Shown piece by piece: positions 48,098 to 55,927 of a stretch of DNA of 64,000 nt. Below the pieces are notes generated by a model. It worked only from the letters and a program-made list of their open reading frames with translations. It was not told the DNA's origin and did not search any database. Source of the stretch: Segatella baroniae B14 (lineage in GTDB: Bacteria > Bacteroidota > Bacteroidia > Bacteroidales > Bacteroidaceae); NCBI RefSeq assembly GCF_022024235.1, contig NZ_CP091799.1:784001-848000 (forward strand), written 5' to 3'. Numbering within the stretch: position 1 is the stretch's first letter; every line of letters starts with the position of its first letter. A program made the position numbers and the translations under genes.

Positions 48098-48209
48098 TAT
48101 TGTTAGGTCGAAATTGGACGCTTACCGATGTATTGTAAGCGTCCAATTTCGACCCTTGTGGTAAAAAACGACCCTTTTTAACTTTGCATGGTCAATAAAT
48201 AAAACGATT

Positions 48210-48605
48210 ATGCAAACAGACGAAAGAACAATTTCAGATGCAGAACTGGAACGATTATGGTTTCTGTATCAAATGGAAGGTGCTCCAAATAATATTCCGC
48301 TTATAGAGTTCTGTGTTAGTCGCGGAGTGCCTTTTTATCTTTTTGATCGATATGCCAATGAGCATATCAAGAATAAAATTGAGCCAGTAACTATAACAGG
48401 CCTTCCTGTGCCTCAAAAGAAACGTGGTCGTCCTCGAAAAATTCAAAATTCAGAAGCATGCGACCAATTGGCTGGAAATTCCCCAAAAATGAAAGCTAAA
48501 GTATCAGCTGTTATACAGTTGGAAAATGGTACAGTTGTAAGCATAAAAAGTAATTGTTATTCTGATGTCAAGGATATCATAGATAGATTGGAGGATCCAT
48601 GTTAG
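48210..48605 (+). CDS. IS66 accessory protein OrfA/TnpA-type, copy 2
   Basis: 131 aa, identical in sequence to the protein at 45364-45759, including the KKRGRPRK AT-hook-like motif. It is preceded by the same left-end promoter (48155-48186) and overlaps the next gene by 7 nt. Confidence 0.85.
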   Translation: MQTDERTISDAELERLWFLYQMEGAPNNIPLIEFCVSRGVPFYLFDRYANEHIKNKIEPVTITGLPVPQKKRGRPRKIQNSEACDQLAGNSPKMKAKVSAVIQLENGTVVSIKSNCYSDVKDIIDRLEDPC

Positions 48606-48934
48606 ATTTATCTGAGTTTAAACACTTCTATTACGTGCCAGGTTATGTAAATATGAGCTGGGGATTTTACCGATTGTTAGAGTTTGTGACTGACGAATGC
48701 CATGTCATTCCTCATGAAGGTGATGTATTCATCTTTATGTCCAGAAATCGTAGACGCGTACGACTTATCTATTATGATAAACAGGCTTATTATATGAACG
48801 AGAAAACATTCTATAATAAAGATTACAGGTTTATGAAAGTTGAATTCAAAGATCAGAAAACCGTATACAGTATAGAATGGAAAGATCTCCTGACTTTGCT
48901 TGAAAATCCTGTTATTTCGGTACTGAGATTATGA
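48599..48934 (+). CDS. IS66 OrfB, copy 2
   Basis: 111 aa, identical to the protein at 45753-46088. Second gene of the copy 2 operon; the IS66 Orf2-like core (RRRVRLIYYD) is intact. Confidence 0.9.
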   Translation: MLDLSEFKHFYYVPGYVNMSWGFYRLLEFVTDECHVIPHEGDVFIFMSRNRRRVRLIYYDKQAYYMNEKTFYNKDYRFMKVEFKDQKTVYSIEWKDLLTLLENPVISVLRL

Positions 48935-49063
48935 TCTGAACTTCAGTAATCAGTGCTTATACATTTGAATTTAATTTATTGAATATCAGTTATTTAAGTG
49001 TTATTTTGTTCGTGTTTTTGCGATTTTTTTTGTACCTTTGTAAGTACAAAAGCAAGTAAAAGC

Positions 49064-50872
49064 ATGGAAGAAAAAGAATTCAAAAAAAGAAAATTCTTTA
49101 TGGAATATATCAATTCACGAGAGGATAATCCTGTCGTAAAATCTGCCCATGCTTCTATGAGTTCAGCTGATAAAGACAAGTATATCAGCATCCTTGAGCG
49201 TGATGTTGAGCAGTATCGTCAGATGCTCCAGGAGTCATTGGAGAATCAGAAGAAGATACAGGATAGACTTGATCGTGTTGCTGCTATGCTTGAGAAGAGC
49301 GATAAGGAGAAATCAACACTTCACGATACCATCAATCGCCTGATGACTCAACTTGAAGGAAACCAGAAACAGATACAATCCCTTCAGAACCAGATAAAGA
49401 ATCTGATCAATCAGTCAATGGTTGACAAGGCAAATCTGTATGGAAAGAAAGTCTGGAATAACAGAGGAGGCAATACTACTACTGTCAGTCGTCAGGAAGC
49501 AAAGGATGACTTTGATGGAACTGCTGCTTCCCTACCCTCAGCAACTTCCGATGAAGAGCCAAGCAAGGAAGACCAGAAGGAAGTAGACAATCAATGCAAG
49601 GTTGGCATGAAATATAATACTATGGGTGCTGACATGGTTATTGATTATAAATGTGATGAAACCAAAATACCTGATGGTGCCAAGATAATCCGTAGGTTTA
49701 CTCGCAGTATCTATGATCAGGTCAGCTACATTGTTGAACACAAAGTACATTACATAGTCTACAAACTTCCTGGACAAGATCCGATCACAGTTCATTTTAC
49801 CCTTCCTGGTAATGAGGAAATCGAAGAGGATTACAAGAAACTGAGTGTTGTGCCACACACCCATGTAACAAGCAGGTTCCTTTCTCGTCTGACAATGAAC
49901 AAATACCAAATGGATACTCCTCTTTACCGAGAGATCATCCGCATGATGGAAGATAAATTCAGCATATGCCGCCAGACACTTACAAATTATATTGGTATAG
50001 GCGCAGAATATCTCAAACTGGTTCTTCCATATCTTAAGAATAATCTACTTCAGGATGGAGCCAATATCCATTGTGATGAAACCTGGTGCAGAGTCAGGAT
50101 CTACAACAAGGTTCTTAAGAAATACATCTGGTGTGTCGTCAATAAGGAAACCAAGGTTGTATACTTCTTCTACGATAATGGAAGTAGAGGCCAGGATGTT
50201 ATCAAGAACTTCATCGGTTCTTCAAATATCAACTCAATACAGACAGATTCTTATTGTGGTTATAACTTCTTTGATCGGGAGGATAATGATATTACTCATT
50301 TGTATTGTATTGCACACGCCAGGTCAAAGTTCTTCTATGCATATGAGCGAGGTAAAGACTATCGAGCAAAGGACTTCCTGGACTGGTTTGGATGGCTTTA
50401 CGGCAGAGAGGAAACCTATAGAAAACAGAATCTCTCACCTGCGGAAATCAAGAAAAGAAGAAACGATTCTGAAACTACTGAATGCATCGTTAAGATATAT
50501 TCAAGAATGTGTGAACTTCAGAAGGATGACTCTATCAAGGGCGAATTGATGACGAAAGCACTCAATTACCTGAGTAACGGTTGGAAGAAGTTCTTCACCT
50601 TCCGTGAAGATGGTAATTACGAAATCGATAACCTGGAAGCTGAACGCTGCATCAGGCCATTAACTGTGAACAGAAAGAATGCACCGATACTCGGAAGTGA
50701 GAGCGGTGTAGAGAATCTGTGTCTCTATATGACCTTAGTCGAAACATGTAAGAAGAACAATATATCACCATTAAGATACTTCGAACGCTTCTTTGATATC
50801 ATAGCAAAGACAAATGGTGTTGGAATTGAATGGGACCAGATGACACCTTCAAAACTCTGTCAGGAATCATAA
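49064..50872 (+). CDS. IS66 transposase TnpC, copy 2
   Basis: Identical to the transposase at 46218-48026, with all three DDE residues kept. Two intact transposase genes side by side give this locus a full second source of transposase. Confidence 0.93.
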   Translation: MEEKEFKKRKFFMEYINSREDNPVVKSAHASMSSADKDKYISILERDVEQYRQMLQESLENQKKIQDRLDRVAAMLEKSDKEKSTLHDTINRLMTQLEGNQKQIQSLQNQIKNLINQSMVDKANLYGKKVWNNRGGNTTTVSRQEAKDDFDGTAASLPSATSDEEPSKEDQKEVDNQCKVGMKYNTMGADMVIDYKCDETKIPDGAKIIRRFTRSIYDQVSYIVEHKVHYIVYKLPGQDPITVHFTLPGNEEIEEDYKKLSVVPHTHVTSRFLSRLTMNKYQMDTPLYREIIRMMEDKFSICRQTLTNYIGIGAEYLKLVLPYLKNNLLQDGANIHCDETWCRVRIYNKVLKKYIWCVVNKETKVVYFFYDNGSRGQDVIKNFIGSSNINSIQTDSYCGYNFFDREDNDITHLYCIAHARSKFFYAYERGKDYRAKDFLDWFGWLYGREETYRKQNLSPAEIKKRRNDSETTECIVKIYSRMCELQKDDSIKGELMTKALNYLSNGWKKFFTFREDGNYEIDNLEAERCIRPLTVNRKNAPILGSESGVENLCLYMTLVETCKKNNISPLRYFERFFDIIAKTNGVGIEWDQMTPSKLCQES

Positions 50873-50899
50873 AAAAGCAAAAAAAACAAAAAATACTAA

Positions 50900-50943
50900 A
50901 TAGGCTGAATCGCTTTAGAATCGCGGTTCAGCCTATATTTTTA
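50900..50943 (+). terminator. IS66 copy 2 terminator
   Basis: The same hairpin with T tract as in copy 1, 2846 bp further on. Confidence 0.85.
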
Positions 50944-50971
50944 TATTGTTAGGTCGAAATTGGACGCTTAC

Positions 50972-51109
50972 TGCCTTTTTATCTTTTTGATCGATATGCC
51001 AATGAGCATATCAAGAATAAAATTGAGCCAGTAACTATAACAGGCCTTCCTGTGCCTCAAAAGAAACGTGGTCGTCCTCGAAAAATTCAAAATTCAGAAG
51101 CATGCGACC
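50972..51109 (+). pseudogene. Fragment of a third IS66 orfA
   Basis: These 138 bp are identical to 45482-45619, the middle of orfA. There is no start codon or continuation; the sequence changes abruptly after 51109. Together with the short match at 45265-45286 on the other side of the tandem pair, it shows that the pair sits inside a piece of a further copy of the same element. Confidence 0.9.
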
Positions 51110-51167
51110 TTATCTTGATGTTTTCCGAATATGTACATAATTATTATGATAAATAGCCAAAAGGCAT

Positions 51168-51222
51168 TTTAGGTTATCTTGCAGAGAAAATATTGAAATT
51201 TCTCTGCAAGATAACCTAAAAA
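51168..51222. terminator. Strong terminator behind GH115
   Basis: AGGTTATCTTGCAGAGAAA (51171-51189) pairs perfectly with its complement (51199-51217), flanked by TTTT and AAAA, so it can work on both strands. It lies just behind the GH115 stop and marks the edge of the mobile DNA. Confidence 0.9.
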
Positions 51223-51236
51223 TCATTTAATAGCTC

Positions 51237-53762
51237 TTATTTATGTTTTGCTGATTCTTTCATAAATAAGTATGAAGGCTTGTACCCCCCTGCATCTATG
51301 ATTATTTTTTCAAAGACAATACCAGCATCTTTAGGATGTATTGTCAAAGTATGCCATTCTCCCGCTTTACCGGTTTCAACGGGCAATTCAATGACATTTT
51401 CAACGACTCTCCTTGCGATTGTTGGATAATATTTATTGTATATATTCTCAGGTTTTTCGTTCAAATCTCCATTAAAATTAACGGTTTTAACATTGCATCC
51501 ATCAAGCGCTACTTCATATTCCATTCCTCCTTTATTCAAATAATCCAATGTAGATTTCACTATAACATGAATTTTAAATGTATTTGCTCCATCTTCCATA
51601 GGATTTAGACGAAATCTGTAGGTTAAAGACGCATTATTTGTCGATTCTGTATATGGTTGAACAGCCATACCGCTTAGGGTTCTTCCTATGAAAGGAAGTT
51701 CTTTCCATTGAGCATTATTGGCATCAGATTTACTATAATAATGAGCGGCCTCTATTGATATATATGCCGTTTTATCATCAAAAATATATCCACCATTCTG
51801 AGGAGCAGATAAATGCATGAGTTCTGGCAATTTGTTTTTAGGGAACGCATCATTCCACGAAGTATAGCCTATGTGTTTTTGATCCATCATATGGTTCCAT
51901 TTACCTCCTGCAATCTCATGATTGTAACTTGCACATAGTAATGAATCTCGAAGAAATGCTTCTTCAGCTTTTTTAGCCCAATTTTCACAAGAGATATCAC
52001 CGAGTTTTGCCAGATAATGATTCATTGCTACAGCATAGTACATCTGATAAAGATTAGCCATAGCTTGGATAGGAAAAAGAATAATCTGTTTATAGGTATC
52101 ATGAAGATTACTCGGCAACTCGTTATATAGTCTCAAAGCTTCTGCTTCTAGAGTCATATACTCTCCTACTACTTCTTTCCATTCACCAGTTTCTACATTA
52201 TATGTATTAGCATCAAGCATCTCTGGAGTGACTCTACCATTTAGCCAACCAATTTTATTAAGCAAATCTGCTGCTTGTTTTGCATATTTAACTCCCAATT
52301 GCTGGGCACAGAAATTTTGGGTATGTTCAATTACATCTGTACAAGAAAATCTATCAGGATTCCATGCCATGTCAAGAAAATAGCTTATAGGATATTCCAT
52401 AGGTTTGAGATCACCTACATTTAGTATCCACATTTTCTGAATACCATGATTGAAGGCAAGCGACAATTGCTCTTGCATATTTTGAGTAGGTGTAACATTG
52501 AGCCATTTAGTATTGCGAGGCGCTCCCACATAATCTACATGATAATATAATCCCCATCCTCCTTTATGATTAAGATCCTTTCCGGTAGGTACACGTCTGA
52601 CATTTCCCCAGTTATCATCACATAACATCATAATAACGTCATCAGGTACACGCATACCTTTGTCGTAATAATCCATGACCTCTTTATACAAGGCCCAAAC
52701 TTGTGGAGTTTTTTCTGCTTTTTTTCCTGTTACATCAGCTATAATTTTACGTTGATCGTCGATGATATTCTGCATGAGTTTTATGTTTCCAGTACCATCC
52801 ATTTCTTCGTCGCCATCCCCGCGCATACCTATAGTAACCATCGTTTCCCAATTTTTGGCACGCTCTATACCTCCTCGCCAAAACTCACGTAATTCTTTTC
52901 CGTTTTTCATATAGTTCCATTCACCATGACCTTTTCTTCTTTTCCAGTCTTGTTGTGCACATGCCATAGGTTCATGGTGTGATGTGCCCATTATGATTCC
53001 CATCTTATTTGCTAATACACCATTTTCAGGATCATCATCATAAAACGCATTTCCCCACATAGCTGGCCACATATAATTGGCTTTAAGGCGAAGTAAAAGC
53101 TCAAATATATGTGAATAACACTTGTGATTTTGACCGCCAAATTTCTCATTACTCCACTGTGCAAAACATGGATGCTCATCATTAATGAATATACCACGAT
53201 ATGCTACAGCAGGTTCACCATCTGTATAAATTCCTTTTTTAAAATAAATATTCTTATGTTTTTCAGCTGGCACATCTAACCACCAATACCAAGGTGATAC
53301 GCCTATCTGTTTAGATAATTCATATACACCATATATAGTGCCTCTTTTATCACTACCCGCTATAATTAGAGCTTTTTTTACCCCCTTCATAGGATTATCT
53401 ACCAGCTGAATAATATATTTCTCATGTTTGCCGACTAATGATTTCTTATTGATTTTGCCAGTAGCCATTAGTTTCTTTATAAAACTGGACTTTAAGCTAC
53501 CAATGATTATGCACGAACTACATGTAGCGGTCGACTGCAATGTGGGTTTATTACCAGTAACTGATTGAAAGTCATTTTGTAAATTATTGATGGCCATTTG
53601 TATACCTTCATCTTCTAGAGAGTCACATAGCAAATTGACAACTTGCCCATTTTGTGCAAGGGCAAACGATTCTACGCTAGGCGCATATGAAATAAATTTT
53701 TCAGCTGAAAATGATATTGTAGCTGAAAACATACAAAATACAGAAATAAATAGTCTTTTCAT
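51237..53762 (-). CDS. GH115 xylan alpha-1,2-glucuronidase
   Basis: 841 aa: signal peptide (1-~20), an N-terminal domain to ~170 and a catalytic barrel with family-typical segments YRGIFINDEHPCFAQW, GIIMGTSHHEPMACAQ, TIGMRGDGDEEM and MMLCDDNWGNVRRVP, then C-terminal helical and beta domains. GH115 enzymes remove 4-O-methyl-glucuronic acid from xylan, including internal positions. It complements the GH43 enzyme at 2.1-3.9 kb in glucuronoxylan breakdown. A minus-strand -7 element TACCTTTG is at 53829-53836. Confidence 0.93.
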   Translation of the reverse strand: MKRLFISVFCMFSATISFSAEKFISYAPSVESFALAQNGQVVNLLCDSLEDEGIQMAINNLQNDFQSVTGNKPTLQSTATCSSCIIIGSLKSSFIKKLMATGKINKKSLVGKHEKYIIQLVDNPMKGVKKALIIAGSDKRGTIYGVYELSKQIGVSPWYWWLDVPAEKHKNIYFKKGIYTDGEPAVAYRGIFINDEHPCFAQWSNEKFGGQNHKCYSHIFELLLRLKANYMWPAMWGNAFYDDDPENGVLANKMGIIMGTSHHEPMACAQQDWKRRKGHGEWNYMKNGKELREFWRGGIERAKNWETMVTIGMRGDGDEEMDGTGNIKLMQNIIDDQRKIIADVTGKKAEKTPQVWALYKEVMDYYDKGMRVPDDVIMMLCDDNWGNVRRVPTGKDLNHKGGWGLYYHVDYVGAPRNTKWLNVTPTQNMQEQLSLAFNHGIQKMWILNVGDLKPMEYPISYFLDMAWNPDRFSCTDVIEHTQNFCAQQLGVKYAKQAADLLNKIGWLNGRVTPEMLDANTYNVETGEWKEVVGEYMTLEAEALRLYNELPSNLHDTYKQIILFPIQAMANLYQMYYAVAMNHYLAKLGDISCENWAKKAEEAFLRDSLLCASYNHEIAGGKWNHMMDQKHIGYTSWNDAFPKNKLPELMHLSAPQNGGYIFDDKTAYISIEAAHYYSKSDANNAQWKELPFIGRTLSGMAVQPYTESTNNASLTYRFRLNPMEDGANTFKIHVIVKSTLDYLNKGGMEYEVALDGCNVKTVNFNGDLNEKPENIYNKYYPTIARRVVENVIELPVETGKAGEWHTLTIHPKDAGIVFEKIIIDAGGYKPSYLFMKESAKHK

Positions 53763-53900
53763 TATTAAGTTGATTATTTAAGTTTTTAGACTTATATTAT
53801 GAGTAAAATCGCAATTGTATTGCGAATGCAAAGGTAATAATAACTCTTTGATTATTTTTTGCGAATATTTTCAAATAGTTTATCTATTGTTACATTAGAT

Positions 53901-53930
53901 AAAAAAAGGCACTCAAATAATGAGTGCCAC
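53901..53930 (-). terminator. Terminator of xpt
   Basis: On the minus strand GGCACTC pairs with GAGTGCC (53908-53928) and is followed by seven T residues. It ends the xanthine phosphoribosyltransferase gene. Confidence 0.85.
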
Positions 53931-53967
53931 CGATAGTTTTTAAAATTTTACCTAGAAAATATAAACA

Positions 53968-54534
53968 TTATCTAAGTTTTATTTCACAATTATCAAGAGA
54001 ATCAACTATAGCTAGACTTTCTACACGAATGCCCATATTTTCAAGAACTTCTCTACCGTGTTGAAAAGCTTTTTCTATGATAAAGCCCATGCCCACTAAT
54101 TCTGCCCCTGCCTGCTGACATATATCTGCAATACCTTTAGCAGCATTTCCATAAGCTAAGAAATCATCTATAAAAAGAACCCTATCGTCGGGAGATAAAT
54201 ATTCTTTGGCAATTACAACATTATAATCACGTTGCTTCGTAAACGAATGTATTTTTGTGCGATACATATTATCCATTGTAGAAGGAGTCTTTTTCTTTGC
54301 GAATACAACAGGTAAATCTAGTAGTAAACCTACGATAATAGATGGTGCTATGCCACTAGCTTCAATTGTAAGAATTTTAGTAATTTTAGTATCCGAAAAT
54401 AGTCGAATAAACTCGATGGCTTCTTTTTTGAGTAAATTAGGATCCATCTGATGATTAACGAAACTGTCTACTTTTAAGATACCTCCAGGAAGGCACTTGC
54501 CATCCTTCAGTATACGCTCTTTTAATATGTCCAT
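53968..54534 (-). CDS. xpt: Xanthine phosphoribosyltransferase
   Basis: About 188 aa. The PRPP-binding motif [13 protein letters not shown] lies in the second half, and the N-terminal [13 protein letters not shown] closely follows B. subtilis Xpt, whose start aligns with the Met at 54534. Converts xanthine and PRPP to XMP for purine salvage. A -7 element TACATTTG (minus) is at 54562-54569. An in-frame ATG at 54543 is a second choice; longer starts overlap the promoter. Confidence 0.92.
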   Translation of the reverse strand: MDILKERILKDGKCLPGGILKVDSFVNHQMDPNLLKKEAIEFIRLFSDTKITKILTIEASGIAPSIIVGLLLDLPVVFAKKKTPSTMDNMYRTKIHSFTKQRDYNVVIAKEYLSPDDRVLFIDDFLAYGNAAKGIADICQQAGAELVGMGFIIEKAFQHGREVLENMGIRVESLAIVDSLDNCEIKLR

Positions 54535-54618
54535 TTCTCGCATTTTAATATTTGATGCATGCAAATGTACAAAAAATATTTTAATTATCTCAAGTTTATC
54601 AAGTGCATTAAACCGCAT

Positions 54619-55108
54619 TTTTGAATTTTACGGACAAGAACCCTCATGAGGTTTGCGTATTTGAAATTGCGATGTAAGAATGCCTCAAATACGCGAATTT
54701 TGAAGAATTTTCGTATCTATCTGAATATCAACACGTTACACATTTAGCGTTTCTTCGGTTCAAGAAATGGGCGCCAAAACCACAGGTCCTAGGGGTCGAA
54801 AGCTTAGGTTTGATACGATAAGGTCATAGAGTTTAGCGAACAAAGTCTTAGCTTTCGACCCCTAGGACCTGTGGTTTTGGCGGGAGAGAAAATCTAGGGG
54901 AAGAAAAAAGACCAAACAGGCTGATCAAAAGTTGAATATTTTGAGCTAGATGACGATTTTTGAAAACGCTGTTTTTTGATAAATTATTTGACAGCAGACC
55001 CATTACAGACAGAAAATAGTCAAAACTATTAACTCATGAATCCACTTTAAAAACAATAATAATGTTGTTTACACAGTAAAAAGATATAATATGGGGAATT
55101 AGATCAAA
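54619..55108. repeat. Gene-free region with 33-bp perfect inverted repeat
   Basis: Two 33-bp arms (54772-54804 and 54850-54882), perfect complements containing CCTAGGACCTGTGG, surround a 45-nt loop. A second, weaker inverted repeat lies at 54652-54664 and 54685-54697 (12 of 13 positions). No T tract follows the long repeat on either strand, and no gene is seen. Confidence 0.8.
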
Positions 55109-55768
55109 TTACAATTCATCTAACTTAGAAACAATTTTATTCATCTCATCGAATCCTTTGGACGTACAGAATCCTTGAATAATGACAACCAAATAATTAC
55201 GAATTATGGAATTAATACTCAAGGAATGATATAATTTTTGATTCATGACATTGAGCATAGTTATATTTATTAAATGTGTAAGCACATCATAATCAATATC
55301 ATTTCTGAAGTATCCATCCTCTATTCCTCGAGTGATAAACTCTCTTGTCTGAAGTTGATCTTTTTCATGCACCTCCCTATAATATTCTATGACTTCAGGA
55401 AATTTATCGTGCAAATTACTATAAAACTCTGAACTAATTTTACGATTGTCAGTCATCTTTTCGCGGAAATATTCTAGTAAAATATCCATTACACTATGTC
55501 CTGGCTGGCTAGCATACTCCTTCATTTTGATATTAAATTCCTCAGTTCGCTTGACACATGCCTGGTAGACTAAAGTCTTTTTATCAGTAAATAGTTCATA
55601 CATAGTACGTTTAGAGATACCCATTTTACTAGCGATATCATCCATTTTAACGGTCTTAATACCATTAACTAAAAATTCCTCAATAGCCACATCAAGTATT
55701 TTACCACGCAACTCAATGCGGTATTTAGACATACCTTTAATTCTCTGAATCTTAACTGCTCGTGTCAT
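55109..55768 (-). CDS. TetR family transcriptional regulator
   Basis: 219 aa with the N-terminal TetR helix-turn-helix (IASKMGISKRTMYELFTDKKTLVY, about residues 44-67) and a helical C-terminal ligand domain. A -7 element TAACTTTG (minus) is at 55789-55796, and a 12-bp palindrome sits between it and the start. It is divergent from maeB and may control it. The Met at 55732 is a possible alternative start. Ligand unknown. Confidence 0.87.
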   Translation of the reverse strand: MTRAVKIQRIKGMSKYRIELRGKILDVAIEEFLVNGIKTVKMDDIASKMGISKRTMYELFTDKKTLVYQACVKRTEEFNIKMKEYASQPGHSVMDILLEYFREKMTDNRKISSEFYSNLHDKFPEVIEYYREVHEKDQLQTREFITRGIEDGYFRNDIDYDVLTHLINITMLNVMNQKLYHSLSINSIIRNYLVVIIQGFCTSKGFDEMNKIVSKLDEL

Positions 55769-55772
55769 AAAA

Positions 55773-55784
55773 GTAAACGTTTAC
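55773..55784. promoter_or_regulatory. Likely TetR operator
   Basis: The perfect palindrome GTAAACGTTTAC lies just downstream of the regulator's -7 element, the usual place for autorepression. A further GTAAAC half-site lies at 55846-55851, at the end of the maeB -7 element. Confidence 0.5.
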
Positions 55785-55838
55785 GTTGCAAAGTTACAAA
55801 AAAAATGAAAAATGCGTTACTTTTCTATTGTTTTTTAT

Positions 55839-55846
55839 TAACTTTG
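55839..55846 (+). promoter_or_regulatory. maeB promoter -7 element
   Basis: TAACTTTG, 82 bp upstream of the maeB start. No clear TTTG is at the usual distance. Confidence 0.45.
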
Positions 55847-55927
55847 TAAACAGACTACAATAATTAAGGTAAAAATGCATGTGTTGCACAAACACCTTCT
55901 AAAAACTTCTAAACCAAACGACAATTT

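Larger units (their letters stand above)
45289..48125 (+). mobile_element. IS66-family insertion sequence, copy 1 (2837 bp)
   Basis: Bounded by perfect 20-bp terminal inverted repeats starting GTAAGCGTCC (45289-45308 and 48106-48125), the GTAA-type end of IS66 elements. It carries orfA, orfB and the large transposase in order, all intact. A left-end promoter CTTG-N20-TAACTTTG (45309-45340) drives the first gene and a hairpin with T tract (48054-48097) ends the last. Direct 8-bp target duplications are not found on this copy alone. Confidence 0.95.
48135..50971 (+). mobile_element. IS66-family insertion sequence, copy 2 (2837 bp)
   Basis: Same length, end repeats and gene content as copy 1, shifted by 2846 bp; all proteins are identical. 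It begins 9 bp after copy 1 ends, in the same orientation. Its right flank is a 138-bp fragment of the element's own orfA. No direct target duplication is seen around this copy alone. Confidence 0.95.

Noticed and set aside
45289..50971. 8-bp target duplication flanking each IS66 copy
   Set aside because: None of the four direct flanks match at 8 bp. Only an offset 9-nt match between the outer flanks is present, so I report it as suggestive and do not annotate target duplications.
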